From positions 281,131 to 345,130 of the forward strand of contig SJRY01000065.1 in assembly GCA_011319805.1 (NCBI GenBank): 64,000 nucleotides of DNA. The letters are read 5' to 3'. Below, piece after piece: positions 46,748 to 61,399 of the stretch (positions are counted from its first letter, which is position 1; each line of letters begins with the position of its first letter). The DNA comes from Macrocybe gigantea. Its lineage: Eukaryota > Basidiomycota > Agaricomycetes > Agaricales > Callistosporiaceae. The notes below the pieces were generated by a model. That model did not search any database. It was given only the letters and a program-made list of their open reading frames with translations, and was not told where the DNA came from. Made by a program: the position numbers and the translations under genes.

Positions 46748-48003
46748 ATGCACCTGGCATCCGAAAGTATATATCTGCATGTCCTGCGGTGCCATAAACA
46801 TGAGAAACTCACCATGGCGATGGACTGGGGAATGGCCCAGGCTCTCATCGCTCTCATACTTATTCCTTGCGTAATCCCGAAGCACTGGTGGTTCGTTCTC
46901 CATGCAATCTTGCGCTGGGTTCATCTCCAGCTTCGTTCCAGCGATGGGTTATGTGAGGAATTGTCGTGGGAGAATCTGACCCAAGACCCTCCCCAACAAA
47001 CCCTCCATCGATGTACTGGTTATGGCTGGTGTAGCCACATTCAGCACTGCAGTGGCCCGATGTGCTGGAAGGATACGATCAAGGCCTTCTACAATACTTC
47101 ATCCCAGAAGAAGTGGATTGACAAGCCGAAAGGTCTACGCCTGGACCGGCTCTACCTCTGCACGGATACAAGAACGATTCTGGCATTCATCCTGTGCACC
47201 ATTGGAAAGGTCAACGCGTACCCCATCCATGAAAGACCAGCAGTTTTCAGCGCTGGCGGCATCTGTATAGATCCTCGACATGACCCCACATCGGGCGAAA
47301 TCCTCGTTCACATCTCCACAGGTTCTGCCCGGACACAGCCTGAGGTTCGTAACCTGACAAGAAATGAAGTCGAGTGCCTGTTACGCGGATATCCGCCCTT
47401 TTATCGCCAGTTCATCACTTGCAACGGCTTCCATGTTCCTTCACCCATTCGATCATCTGACGATGTTGTCCGAGGCGGATGGATAATCGGCGTTGGACTC
47501 AGCAAAACAGAACCGAATCCGTTATATCTAGATACGATGCGCGATCGAAAGGATAGACGTGGACACATCTTTTGGAAGTCTTTTGCGCGCGTGAAGATGA
47601 TACTCCAGAACAACTTCACCGAAGCATTTCCCAGCCATCAAGGCGTACAAACCGCAATTGATGCCATTGCCTTCATGATCGAGAACGAGACCAATAGCGG
47701 CGTGGAGAGTGTTATATCCAAGGGCAGTCTTTCTCGAATTGCGTCTTCCGCAAACATGGTCCTTTCTCAACCGGAATGCATCGCTGCATGGGCGCCTTCA
47801 ATGACAGCCCGAAGCTTGATGATGCTGGGATTCTCGAGCTCAGAAATAAAATAGAGCCCATCTTCATCCCTGTCATCCTCGCCGCCGTACGTGGGGTGGA
47901 CCGCTGTCTTGCGTACATGAAGAATCCGGGACGCGAACTGGATGCGATGATCCCGGAATTGCTGCAGAATGCGGAGCGGGTCTTCGTACGCGGTTGTAGT
48001 TGA
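46748..48003 (+). CDS. Hypothetical protein, two overlapping frames
   Basis: A 368-codon frame (46748-47854) with a Trp-rich hydrophobic stretch (MAQALIALILIPCVIPKHWW) early, then Cys/His-containing soluble sequence (CTGYGWCSHIQHC, YLCTDTRTILAFILCTIGKV). No domain recognised. Its end is unlikely; from about 47,763 a second frame continues smoothly (CMGAFNDSPKLDDAGILELR, EPIFIPVILAAVRGVDRCLA) to a stop at 48003. One more T in the TTT at 47763-47765 would join them. It is head-to-head with the ankyrin gene (133 bp between starts), so the two may share a promoter. Fungal ankyrin/NLR neighbourhoods often carry such lineage-specific proteins; function not assignable. Confidence 0.6.
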
Positions 48004-48382
48004 ATGAAGCACGTCATATACTCTTCTCCTGCCTTTTCTTGTTGTAGAATATCCTTGAGAATGCGACACGCTCAGTACTTGTTCTATGACCCAAGCCGGA
48101 CATGTCTAAGGAGCATTCAACGCTACACTAAATTCATCACCTGCCTCTGCGATGTGTGTTACGTTTGAAGTGAAGTGTATTTGTTTGTATCCCTTCAGGC
48201 ATGGAGAGTGCGAGTCATAGGAAAGCATAAGCGAAAGCCGCAATGTGCTTTACAGAAGTACATTAGAAAAAGAAGAAAAAAGAAGGAAAGAAATCAAAAA
48301 TTCCCGTCGACGCAGATGCAGCAAGTCTGGCATACGTGGATAAAGTTCTCATAGACGTTCACTATGTATCGTTTCAGCGACG

Positions 48383-50837
48383 TCAGTACAGGAATGTGCG
48401 AAGATTGGACGTTGAACCTACCGCTTTGCCGAAGGCTTCCACATGCAAAAAGACAGCTGGTCCGCCTCTCAGAACGTCGATGAAACGAGGGGTTCGCAAA
48501 GTATTTCGGACAGCGCTTGCTAATGCATGAGTACCACAGACTGCAAGGCTTCAGACAGAACCCAGATGACGTTCAGCAAGTTCAGCGTACCAGTGACGGA
48601 GATATCTCCGTAAGCTTGAGCAATCTCGGAATCGAGCAACTGTTGGAGGTCCGGCCGACCTTGATGAGCATGTACCAAAGGCGAACTCAATATTGCCGTT
48701 CGTTTTGAGCTTGCGGTCTTGGCTTCGGGATCATCCTCGACCAAGTCGTCATCCCAAGATTGCGCCTCTCTGGTCGATGCCGTGATGAACAATTCCACGC
48801 TTAGCCGCAGCGAAGAGGAAACGTTGCCTAGGGCCGGAGCCATCGCATCTGAAACCCATTCGATGTGGCCTGAAAACGAGTAAGCTGAGGCAGACGTAGA
48901 CATCGTGTTGGAGAACCCACCCAGATCACGAATAGCCCATATAAACACGAGTCTCTGACACACAGAATGTCCTCGTTCGGCATGTCTGAATGGCAGAGAA
49001 TAATGCTAAGTCTGCAGAGTGACCAGAACACTTTGTGCAAAACTGACGATATGATATCCAGCAACAGTGGCAAGGTGAAAGCCACGCCTGATCCGCCTGA
49101 AAGATATTGTTAGAAGCCATGATCTAGACAACCATACGACATAGCTACCTGCAATCAGGACGACGCTGCTAAAGCCGACGAAGGAAGGCGGGGAACCGTA
49201 AGGGCCATCCAGAAATGCTCGCACCTTGGAATGACCCTCCGAAAATTTCAACAGACGCTTCGTGAAGCCATCTCTGACACGGACGAAGAAAACGAGTGTT
49301 CTCAAGTTCATATCGCCTACCGAACTGGTGGAGGAATCCCGAGAATCATCCTTCTCACTTTCACTAGTCGACGTTCTCATGAGCTTGGCCTGACTACAGA
49401 TGGTGGAGATAGTGAATGGGTGCATTTCATGAGTAGAGACGGACGGAATCGTGAGATAGACGCTCTGGCCAGGCCTCCAGTACAGGAAATGCGGGCGTTG
49501 GATACGAATACGCAAGAAGTGAGGGGTCAGAATTTCTACATCAGCATCAAGCTCCGTATTCCTTCCGGGCTTAAGATTCGTGAAGTTGTAGACCGCTAAT
49601 CGGACGAGACGAAGAAAGCGGTCTAGGCCCCAAAGGAACAGCGCAGGCCAAATATACGATCCAAGCCTGACTTTCCTGACTTAGTAGCATGTGGATGATG
49701 ATGTAAGTAAGTATGATACGAACTCGAGGCCCTGAGCATGGAAGTATGCTGATAGGACGGTTATGCTTGAGTGAATGAGTAACTGAACATACGAAGCACG
49801 GAAAGGATGACTTACAATGCGAGAAGGAAATGAGCAACAAGGAAGACCTCATAGCTGTAATCGCGGATGGGTCGAAGGGACACAACAGACAGAATAGTTA
49901 GAGAGGTGGCAGAGAGAATGCCGCATTGGATCCAAGGGTGATCCCAAGACACCCTTCCGCTCATGCTGGGACGACGTCAATACGTCGAGTATTTCCATCA
50001 TCAGCAAGCAGTAATACGGACCCCAGTTTCATCTAGACATCCATCAGAACAACTACGTTGGACAGGACGTCTACTTACTCGACCCGCTCCATGCAGCCAC
50101 ATCAAGACGCAAAGAACGCGAGCGGTCATTCCATGCAGATAGATGAGCTAGTAAAAGGCGTAATAAGATAGAATCCTCCTGCAGAGGTACAATGAGACAT
50201 ACCTTATCAAAGCTCACTCCCGTTAACACTGTCCTGAAAGTAAGGAAGACAGTCGAAAAAGCCAGGAACAGGACTTACGGGATAAAAAATTGTTCCTCAT
50301 ACCGAGGGCGGTCATCAGTGGCAACTGGGAAGAAGCGATGTTTCCCGCAGTATTTGCCCAATAGTGCGCATCGTACTTCACTCCTTTCAAGGATGTCGCT
50401 GAATCGTAAAACGTCAGTCAAGTATGGAACAGGATCAAGGGTAAAGGCCACCCACAATTCACCATCGACCAAGTGAACAGGACAGTAATGTACGCAGCCG
50501 TCAAGGATATCTCGGCAAGATTGAGTGTGTATAGTTCGCCTATTTGGACAGTCCATCGAAACGCGAACGATCTGAAGGCATTGAGGAGTGCTTTCGGGAG
50601 TCTGGCCAGGCGGATGGTTCGTTGAGAAGGAGGTGCGTCCGAACCACGGAGTTTTGTATATAGACGAAGGAGAAGAGAGACGAAGTGACAGACGGATATA
50701 AAGCCGATCACTGCTGCAATACAATACCAGGCATGCTTTGGATAAGCAGCAGCTTGAGCAATACGCGGAGCTCGGTCGGGATCAGGAGTTTGTGAAGGAA
50801 TAACAACCGCACGAATCCGAGTGGGCACATCATCCAT
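48383..50837 (-). CDS. Ferric reductase (FRE family transmembrane metalloreductase)
   Basis: Starts MDDVPTRIRAVVIPSQ and has a first membrane helix (WYCIAAVIGFISVCHFVSLL). Further exons: a helix before an intron at about 50,456; YDAHYWANTAGNIASSQLPL; LIYLHGMTARVLCVLMWLHG (haem-ligand His spacing); SLRPIRDYSYEVFLVAHFLL; FAD-binding HPFTISTI; NAD(P)-binding VVLIAGGSGVAFTLPLL; QRLVFIWAIRDL; and a final exon with VFLHVEAFGKA. This is the Ferric_reduct + FAD_binding_8 + NAD_binding_6 order of fungal FRE proteins, which reduce Fe3+ or Cu2+ at the plasma membrane with cytosolic NADPH. At least eight introns; exon borders approximate, and the last stop (48383) is the likeliest of two. No iron transporter or multicopper oxidase is adjacent. 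Confidence 0.87.
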
Positions 50838-51717
50838 GGAAGAGCAGAACTAGGGAAACAACGGACACCCTTTGCCTTCTTATACAATTGAAATGCAGTC
50901 AGTTTTGACAAAGAAAAATCTCTGGCATCGGCAGGAGGCGGCATGAAGAAGTTGAATGACGAATCTGATTCAGAACCGCTGGATGTCCGCGGGACAAGGT
51001 TTGTTGGTCAGTTTGAGCCCTGGATGAGTGCCAGCAGCAGGTGAAGGACTAGAACATCAGTCTTATCAGATAAGAAAATTTATCAGATTGAAGATATACA
51101 ACCCATCTTATCTCCATCGACATGGAAAAACGGTTGTGGGAACTACCTTTGGTGGGAGCAGAGTACCTCGATGGGGAAGAGAGCCGTCACATGGCCATTC
51201 ACATGTGGAGATTCTCGGGAAAAGAGACAGCCAAACGAGTGGAATAAGGCCTCGACTGTGTGGCAACAGCCCACTCATGGCAGGAATGAGGATGTCGAGT
51301 TTCTAGTTGAGTGGATTTGCGTATTCGACTCACCCTGAGTTTGTCCTATAAGCCACGATCGTATCAATAACCTAGGCCCATATATAATTGAACTGTAACC
51401 ACCAGCCAGGACAGGGCCTCAGGGGACGCCAGGGAGAAAAGCACCGAGAAATGCATGCTGAGACTGGCCCAATCATCATTTCGAAGGATAGAATTCGAGA
51501 TGATCAGCAAAAGATAAATAACTGTATGAGGACATGTGAATATTGAAGGGAAGCAGACAAGTCTAGCTTTCAGTTTGTTCTATCTGCAAGGTCAAGCCAG
51601 AGAGCGCGAACAAATAGAAGGAGAGTCATATTTCGGGTGCCCACGTGCCGTTGTGGGAATTCGGCAGCACGGCACCGTACATACAAGCGACCAGCTTACG
51701 ACCACTGTTATCCTTGC
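50838..51717. other. Divergent promoter region of FRE and MDM35
   Basis: No gene recognised; short frames only. The two flanking genes point away from each other. Confidence 0.5.
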
Positions 51718-52095
51718 ATGGCTGAAAGTCTCTCCCAAGAATGTACACCGCTAAAGCAGGAATATGACGCTTGCTTCAACGCTTGGTTTGAGGGATATCT
51801 CGAACCTGCGGTAGCTGCATCAGCCTCGCCGGAGAAGCGAGCCGAGTATTCAAAGAAGAAGGCGGCTGAATTCCATGAGAGATGCGGTAAAGTCTGGGAG
51901 AGCTATCGCGAATGCGTGCAGGTCTGTTGATGTCTGCAGAATATTCTCTAGCGTTTGGCGTTCTAATGTACCATCTCTGGGTTCCTGTAGAACGCCGTGA
52001 AGAATAAAGGGCTGGACAAGCTTCTGGAACAAGCTCGCGATGAGCATCCGTTGACGGAACCACCACCGCCCCCTATATTGCCGACTGGAAAATGA
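51718..52095 (+). CDS. MDM35: Mitochondrial intermembrane-space protein Mdm35 (TRIAP1 family)
   Basis: Exons 51718-51921 and 51991-52095 (69-nt intron) give 102 residues. Twin CX9C motifs are visible: ECTPLKQEYDAC with the following helix, and RCGKVWESYRECV. The text between, FNAWFEGYLEPAVA, fits Mdm35/TRIAP1, which is imported by the Mia40 relay and escorts Ups1-like lipid-transfer proteins for phosphatidic acid and cardiolipin metabolism. Ends in a Pro-rich TEPPPPPILPTGK. The start at 51718 (MAESLSQEC) matches family length; an upstream in-frame ATG at 51637 is unlikely. Confidence 0.92.
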
Positions 52096-53437
52096 ACATC
52101 GTATGTACCTATATGGAACAGTATCCGATACCGCACTTCCACAGAGGTTTGTCCTGACTGTTTACCTTATTACTTACTGACCAATATACCTGACAGCATT
52201 TGTATAACAATACATATTTTCATTGGATATTATGTGATTTCGACATGTATAGCCAGGAATCTATGCCCGCTGCACTTCGCTGAACGTTTCATAATCATGT
52301 GCTCTTTGCTCCACGTCATATTTTCAACAAGAATCGCTCTGGCGCACATGTGGCTAACCGAACTGACAGGAACCGATCTTGGCCTCAAGGGCAAAGTCAA
52401 TCGTTGTGGGGTCTTGGACGACGATCGAGACTCGTTGGAATGTGTCCGTCCACGCCAAGGCTGTGAAAACCACTATTTCTACTGTTAAGCCGTCGACGAC
52501 GTGGGCGTATCCGCCTCACCGCATGTGACGCTCATACTGCAACTCCCGAAGGACATTGACATTCCTTGGTCTTCAGGGTTGGACAAAGGATTACATGCAA
52601 TTTGTGTTGGAAATGGAGCATTTCGATCGCAACGCCCGTTGGTCCGACTGATAGGTTTGAAACGGTTCCCATTCCATTTCCATTTTTGCAAATTCTTCTC
52701 TATTTCTTATCTATAAGTAGTTGTACTGCTGATGTCCCCCCCCCCCCCCAAATCCGTTTGCCTCACGAGCTCACCGAGGCCAAACCGAATCTACTTGTTT
52801 TGCTGCCCCCGTCCTGCTGTTCGACTCGCCATCCGCTGGCCGATTTCCCGCGTCGCGCTCGAATTCTAACAATTTGCACAATTGAAGACCACCCGCGATT
52901 CATATCTGAAGCTACCACAAGTACGCGCCGTATGTGCCACAACCAAATGCCATTGGCTATTTTAACGCCCGTGACGACAGCCAAACTAACAAGAAAATGC
53001 GCATTGTCGGCATGTTTCGTTGCTGTCTTTTCTGATGCAGTGACCTGGAAGAGTAAAGGCGTTGTCGAGAGCTACTTTTGCATTTGAACAAAAACGCTTT
53101 GACCTAAAACATCAGGTGAAAAGATGCACCTAAAAGGAAAAGTCGATAGAATTTATTAGCAATTTGCATATGCTTAAAACGTCAAAACCAGCGTGACAGA
53201 TTAGGCTAAGATAACATGGGAACGACCGAGAATGAAAAAGAAATCCTAGTCTGAAACGACAAACAACGCGCATGGAAACGAGAAAAATATCAAGTGGAAG
53301 GGAGAAAAGATGAGACAGCACAAGTCAAGGTAATTCAAAAAAAAATTCATTAAAAATGGGTGTGTACTGACGACGAAAAGTGGAGACTACAGATGCAAGA
53401 ATGTCCAACGAATACCAGTTGTCCAAGGGCCTTACGA
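52096..53437. other. Intergenic with short frames, no gene recognised
   Basis: Plus frames at 52,234-52,488 and 52,566-53,087 lack domains; a C11 run sits at about 52,739-52,749. Probably 3' flanks of MDM35 and of the MAP kinase, which converge here. Confidence 0.45.
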
Positions 53438-55215
<1,778 letters not shown>

Positions 55216-57948
55216 GGCTTCGTCTCGGCTACTGTGAAGGGGAGGGGGAGGATATAATGAGTTGAAAGGGATGGCAAACAGACCGCCGCAATTTCAATCC
55301 GAGAAGCGGCAACACAGACAATAACAGGGCCGGCAATTGCCGAACCTGAACAAAGGGGCCGATTAACTCGATTCAGCCTTTTGCTTTGCCTCGAGACGGC
55401 AGCAGTTCTGCAATGACCCATCAGTGCGGTTGCGCAAGAACCCGGCGTCTCTGTTTCTCATGATACGCAATTTGTATCTGGCTGAGAGCGTCCTCTGCAG
55501 ACATCCCCGCAACGTTGACGACGGCTGGCATGTCAACGCCAGAACTAGACAACGATCGAAATTTTGGACGTGGTCGGGAGTAGAGGGGGTCTCCTGCTCT
55601 AATTTACATAGGCGGATCGGCGCCCTTCGTAGCAACAACCGAGGAGATATCGCGCAACACCTCTTTGTTCACCACTCTATTGTCACATACATACATACCA
55701 GAGCGCTGTCTACTGCCACGACGAGCACAAACAATCCTGGCTCCGACTTTGTTAATCTCTTTCGCATAACGGAATCCGGAAGGCCTCGAACGAAGTATGA
55801 AGGCTTCGGAACACGGAGTTATATTTTCCGAGAACATTGCCCAAGCTGGTTTGGCCTCTTGATGAGAAGCAGACATATGTGGTCATCGCCCATCTGGTCT
55901 CTGCAAATAGCCCAATCCTCTTCGTCTATAGGAGCCAATTGGTTCGTTTCATCAACTGAACATCACGTTTGGAAGAGGCACCCCATCTTGGTGCATTCTA
56001 CGTTCCTGCGATGCTCCGATAACCAAATTTCCAGAGGATCGGTTCCAAACTGCTTGTTCCGGTCGTCTTCGCGCCACCTATTGACGCAGCTCCTAGGACG
56101 CAAATACTATCATCCTCCTTTGACCGCTTGCCCCATAGAGAAATTGGCTACTCGCGCCCTTCACGCGATACGGAACGCTGGCCTTTTACTGACGTCCTCA
56201 ACCTTTGCCAAAATACCCCTTGGATTAACGCTAGCCCGCAGCTGCGCCATGGAGATGGAAACAGCTCTTGCGACATGCCCCAACAATCCTAGGCGACACA
56301 GATGATGTGTCGGACAACGTTCATCTCTGTTTGTTAAACATCCAATTCAGAGTTGACCGCTATTCTTTTCAAAATTTATCAGGGGTCAAAATCGTTGTAG
56401 TGACAGTCGATGCATGGGTTCAAAGCGGCATGAAATGAATGAGCAGACCATATTACATGTGCCTTTGGTGACACTATCGTTCCCACAATGTGTCTTTCAA
56501 AGTGTCGTTGCTGGGCACGACCAGGGTCGATGATTATTGTCCGAGGCACGCCCTTTCCGCCGATGCCGCCCATCTCCTGTGAATTAATTTCTCTTCTAAG
56601 TACAGACCTTTCATCCATGTTTTGATAACAATGATGGCAATTCTGTTCCTGGGCTCCCCGATCATGCGACACTTGTTCATTAACGATCCCCCGCAGGACT
56701 CAGCTGAAGAAACGACCAAGGCAATGCCTATGTTAATGTTGTCGAAACATCTGTCGCGGTCAAATTGAAGGCAGCCGTGTTGCTGGACTGTCTTTGCTAT
56801 CACTGCTAGCTGCGGCGTCACAGCGTCCAGCGCGGTCTTTCACGGAGCGAAAAGGCTACGATCTGCGAAGAAAGCTAACGACGATTACGCAATCACTTAC
56901 GAACTACCGGAGCGAAAGCCTCTCTTGACTGAAGTGTTATTTCCTGCCGAACGACTGCTGTTAGCTTTCGACACTTCAAAAGCGACTGTCAAGTTCCAGG
57001 AGCAGTAATTAGCCGATAATCTGTTTGCAGCAAGAGGTTTTTTACAAGTGGTGCACCCAAGCTACTCGCGTGTTGAGCAATGATCTGCTCGTGAGCTAGG
57101 TAGTCAATTACGGCCACCTCACTTGTCATTCTGATCTTTGAGTGAAAGAATGCGGACAGAAGAGGATGGATTTTCTCAGATATTTCCTCTTGCTTCAGAT
57201 GATCTTCCATGACGGAGATCCCGGCCCAGACGGTCAGGAACAACCTCCCGCGCTGTCTCAATGACCGAGGAAATCTGATCTTTCACTCACAAAAGATCTT
57301 GATACTTTTCAGACGGACTTGCAATTTGCCCTTACACTAAGAAATTTTTTCAGACTACCTTCTACCGTGGGCACGGAGTGCAGGATTTCAAAGATGTGAT
57401 GGATAATTCCCGGAGACAGAGTGACCAATCGGCGGTAAGCAAAAGGACAAGTAATCCTTGCCACCACTAAACAATCGTATCTGCATCGTAGAATGCTCCA
57501 TATACACAAGCTGAATTTATCCCCCTTCGGACCCAAGTTCTTCAATGTGCAGGTTTCCCACATTTTTTCCCCGTGGGCACGGGAACGGAACGTGAATGGG
57601 CTTGTCGTCGGCTGGAAACCAACAGACGAGAAAGCTAAAAATCTAGCAGCTGCCAAGGTCGAAAACCAGTTCACCTGCCAGCTTTGTGTGCTTGACCGTT
57701 GATATGGAAAAGGCCTGCTCAAATACAGAGTGGGCCAAACGAGAGCGACTAATCTTGGGCTGTTTTTTGCTCTCAGCGTTCAGACGTCCAATGAGCATCA
57801 GGCCCAGAAGGCATTGGAAATCGACGACGGTTGATTAGACCACGAGCGCGGGTATCGCGAAGTCGCTCGAAAATAGCCCAAGCTTGCTTGCTCTCATCTC
57901 TTAACCTCAGCCTTCCCAGCAGTCTCTTTTACAAACACAACGTTCGCG
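55216..57948. other. Intergenic or unresolved, no gene recognised
   Basis: A 293-codon plus frame (55,424-56,305) is the largest, but its Ser/Arg/His-rich composition and lack of any domain or introns make it look like chance. Minus frames near 56,534-57,260 (for example VAVIDYLAHEQIIAQHASSL) and both strands near 57,309-57,722 read fairly smoothly, yet no start, splice pattern or family could be fixed. Confidence 0.4.
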
Positions 57949-58721
57949 ATGACCACCACGAATCAAGGACTGCTGTTTGTGCTAGGCGAGTGTGGGCCAG
58001 ACGTCTCCGACAAGGAGTTCAATGGTAAACCAGTTCCGTTTATATTCTCGTCAGGGAGATTTTACTGACGATGTGCGCAGACTGGTACGACACTGAGCAC
58101 GTCCCTGCCCGACTCGCCACACCGGGCTTTATCAACGCAGCGCGGTACAAGCAGACCGACGCCTCGCAGGGTCCAAGCTATCTCGCGCTGTACGACCTCA
58201 CCTCTCCCGAGGTCATGCAGTCCGAAGCGTACAAATCTCTCGCCAGCAAAGCATCGCAAAACGAGAAGCACGTCATAGCCAACCTCGCGATGCTCAACCG
58301 CCGAGTGTACTCGCACTTTCTCACGTTCGAAAAACCTAGCGCCGGCCCGGCTAATGGTGATGCCGAACCGGCGCCGTTTGTGCTCGTCGCGGAGCTTCCG
58401 ACGACGCCAAAGACGGAAGAAGAGGTGAATAGTTGGTACATGAAGGAGCATCTTGCAGAGCTGTCCAAGGTCCCTGGGTTCTTGCGCGCGAGGCGCTTCA
58501 AGCTCGTTGACTTTGTCGAGCTGGCAGGCAAACGTGACGACGACCTCGTCGCAGCGAACGAGCCCTCTCAGTACGCCACAGTTTATGAATGGGACAGAGA
58601 GACGGTGATAGGGTCAAAGGAGTTCAAGGACGCACTAGAGACTCCCTGGAGCATCAGGATCATAGATCCTATCAAAGATCGTCTGAGCTTGAAGTTTTTC
58701 AGACTGCAGAGCAAGTTTTGA
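57949..58721 (+). CDS. EthD-like dimeric alpha-beta barrel protein
   Basis: Exons 57949-58024 and 58081-58721 around a 56-nt intron give 238 residues. Two similar halves are visible: EFNDWYDTEHVPARLATPGF early and EVNSWYMKEHLAELSKVPGF later, the W-Y-x-x-E-H pattern of EthD/antibiotic-monooxygenase-like ferredoxin folds. Each is followed by a conserved RYKQTD or RRFKLVD segment and a YLALYDL or YATVYEW strand. Such small soluble proteins bind or transform aromatic or polyketide compounds; substrate unknown. The start (MTTTNQGLLFVLGECG) directly precedes the first strand. High confidence in gene, moderate in family. Confidence 0.87.
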
Positions 58722-58773
58722 CCGCTGACTTCCTCAGCTTGCATCGCTCTGTACGTGTACCCTATATGTGCAG

Positions 58774-60160
58774 TCAATTCGAAGACATTCTGGCTTCCAA
58801 TTCAGCTCTTGTTGGAATGCTATCGATGGTACCTTGCCTCTCACAACACATGCCTGCAGCCTGGAAAGGATGTGCTTTAATAACAATCCTCAAAATGAGC
58901 CACATGAAACACAGGGGTCCATGACATACCTGAACACAAATCTTAAGAATCTTTTCGACATCTTTCAGCCCTATCTCGCTGCCAACGACAGCATCAGGTC
59001 CGTACTCCATCAAACCCTGCACAAAATATCCGGTAAAGCAATCTCCTGCACCCGTCGTGTCGCGTACCGTGCCCTGAAGTTTGACAGCAGGGACATACAA
59101 CAGCGGCATGAAGTCATTCTGGTTGTGATCGGGCTCATGATTGGCAATTGTTATTGCGTTCTTTGATTGGTCTCTGTGAATGGCTGGCATGAACGCGACG
59201 ACGCCGTCGCCTCCTAGTGTGCATATGATATTCGTGCGGGACAACGGGGCCTGGGATGACAGACGAGCCATTAATTCAGAAATCGGACCATTACCCGGGT
59301 TCAAGTCTGGGCCTGACTGCTGATCTGACAGCGCTGTGAGGAGGTCCTCCGCCTCGTTTCTATTGACAATCAGCCAATGCACTTTGTGCCAGGGAAACTC
59401 TCTGATTTCGTCCTCTGGAGGGACTGGGGAGGGATTGAAAATAGTGACAGATGTCCTTCCCTCCCTTGTTGCAGCATCCAAAGCATACTTGGTGGAAGAC
59501 ATATGAATTTCGTTTTGCAAGACGACATGGCTCGCCTCTGGAAAGGCTGACTGCGCTGACCATGTGTCCTCGTGAAGCGTGCTGTGATTCGCACCAGGGA
59601 AGAGAACTAGGATTATTGTTTTTGTTTCCGAGTCCGATTCAGATGACCGAAAGAGTTAATGTTTTTCCACTCACTTATGCTATTTTCTCCACTTCTTGCC
59701 ACTTGTATCAGAGCACGGCCTGTCGGTTTCTTCAGTGGCGGCAGCTCATAAGTAAGGGTGCATAATTAGTATGAATTAGGACGCACAGAATCAACAAGGA
59801 TGCCCCTGTCATCCATGCCCAGAGCCCGCATCGCGTTCTTAATCCACATTCCATCGTCCCCGATCGTACCGTAAAGGGTGACGTGACCGCCCGCGCGTAT
59901 GATCGCGACGGCTTGGTTCGCGCCCTTTCCACCTATCCTGCGCTCGTATCCTTCCGACGAGAGGGTTTCGCCTGGCCGAGCGATCGTTTTGACTATGAAA
60001 GACATGGACGCAAGCATTGGTGGATATGCTGCTTCAAGAATAGGCTTCACGAACCATAGAAATATTCATCGTTATCTGCGAGGTTATTGCTCAATCTATA
60101 TGCCGAGCGGAGAGCTATGGGCGTACTGATAGAGCCTCTCACAACGCAATGCGCTGCCAT
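58774..60160 (-). CDS. Ribokinase-like sugar kinase (PfkB family)
   Basis: Six exons give 364 residues: 60160-60127, 60075-60055, 59992-59787, 59744-59675, 59606-58930, 58860-58774. MAAHCVVRGSINNDEYFYVK is followed by YERRIGGKGANQAVAIIRAG (substrate GGKGxNxA motif), VTLYGTIGDDG, LPPLKKPTGRALIQV, FPGANHS, LIVNRNEAEDLLTAL, IICTLGGDGVVAF, and the PfkB signature TVRDTTGAGDCFTGYFV with the catalytic Asp in GAGD. It ends LEARMSSN. Ribokinases phosphorylate D-ribose at O5 in the cytosol. Exon 2 is 21 nt and intron 3 only 42 nt (branch-like CTAAT). The gene's 3' end is 52 bp from the EthD-like gene, convergent. All motifs intact. Confidence 0.93.
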
Positions 60161-60264
60161 TGCAATGGGAGAAAGCGTGACCGGGGTGACAGAGAACAGC
60201 ATGTGCATCACAAGTAGTCACACTCATCTCATCTTCTCCTCCACATTGTGTTCCGAATCTTCAA

Positions 60265-61293
60265 ATGTCCTCTTTTACAGATCACGACGAAGTTTCCGTT
60301 AGGTGGCGAATGAAATTGAACTACTCACTATTTGACGGCTGCAAATTCCTGTCCGACCTTGTGGAAGATCCATGCCTCGACTACTGGAACAGACATAATC
60401 ATGAAAACATCTATGCATTCAGCTCGACCCTCTATGCGATCGTAACCAAGTCATCAACTAACCTCAGCGCGCCTGATCTCCTTACCTATTTCATCCCGGC
60501 GCTGTTCCTGGGATTTTTCAGAGGTAATCCTGGTCTGCGCATGCTTTGTAGGACGCTCACTGTATGCCTTGCGTCTACAGGTGCCCCCAGGAACTTGCGG
60601 ACATTCACAATGCGCTGACGGCCATCGTGCTCAAAGCCTATCCTTCGTCTAGAGGCACCGTCCGTCTCATGGGCTCCCATCCCCAAGACCGACTCGACGT
60701 TCAAAAATTTCACTTTTAAGCACCGGGCACTCCACAGGATCTGGCCGCTATACGAGGGGCTATTAGACGCGCTTGGGACATTGTCACACTTTCCGCCATC
60801 GGCGTCTTTGTGGATGCAGAGGTCGCACCAGGCGCGAATGTCATGACAAACGACCAGCTTGATGATTATATCTTTAGGCGTGTGTTCGGTGAGATCCACA
60901 TTGTCTTGTTTCGTGCTTTTATGTACTTACTATCTTGTTCTTGCGATCCGTATCTAAGGCCATCATGCATGCTGCACGAATGCCATCGGTGCTGACGACA
61001 GTGCGTGTCGGCTGAGCCTCGCAATTTGCCGTTCCTTACTTATTATCTACCCTCTCAGATCTTAATGCCGTGCTTGATGGCGACTTCAAAGTCAGAGGAG
61101 TGGACAAGCTCCGGGTCATTGACGCGAGCTCTTTGCCAAACTTTCCCGGTTTCTTCATCATGACGCCGACTTATATGGAAAGCGTTGCGTTCGTTTGATC
61201 GTTCATGTGGTCTGAGGGTTCGTCTTTTCTTGTTTTCAGATGTCTGAAAAAGCGGCCGATGTTATCATTGCGACCGCGAAGCAGAGGAAGTGA
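60265..61293 (+). pseudogene. GMC oxidoreductase C-terminal relic
   Basis: Pieces of the C-terminal half of a glucose-methanol-choline oxidoreductase are readable in order: YAIVTKSSTNLSAPDLLTYF (60,430 region), HNALTAIVLKAYPSSRGTVR, IRRAWDIVTLSAIGVFVDAE, TNAIGADD, then LDGDFKVRGVDKLRVIDASS, LPNFPGFFIMTPTYM and MSEKAADVIIATAKQRK. The N-terminal FAD-binding domain (GxGxxG) is absent upstream; the ribokinase gene begins there on the other strand. An in-frame TAA occurs at about 60,717 and the HH/HN active-site region is degraded. A truncated, non-functional copy is the best explanation. Confidence 0.72.
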
Positions 61294-61399
61294 CACCGGA
61301 CGTTGGGCCGTCCCAACTGCTTATTCATCATACTCATTCATTCCACGGACCAGAATTGCTTGATGCTCTACCTTGTTTTGTTGCGCCAATCTTACGCCA

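Noticed and set aside
55424..56305. 293-codon plus-strand frame
   Set aside because: No domain, no introns in an intron-rich genome, and a Ser/Arg/His-heavy composition; probably a chance open frame.
57309..57722. Overlapping smooth frames on both strands
   Set aside because: Neither strand gives a supported start, splice pattern or family, so no gene was called.
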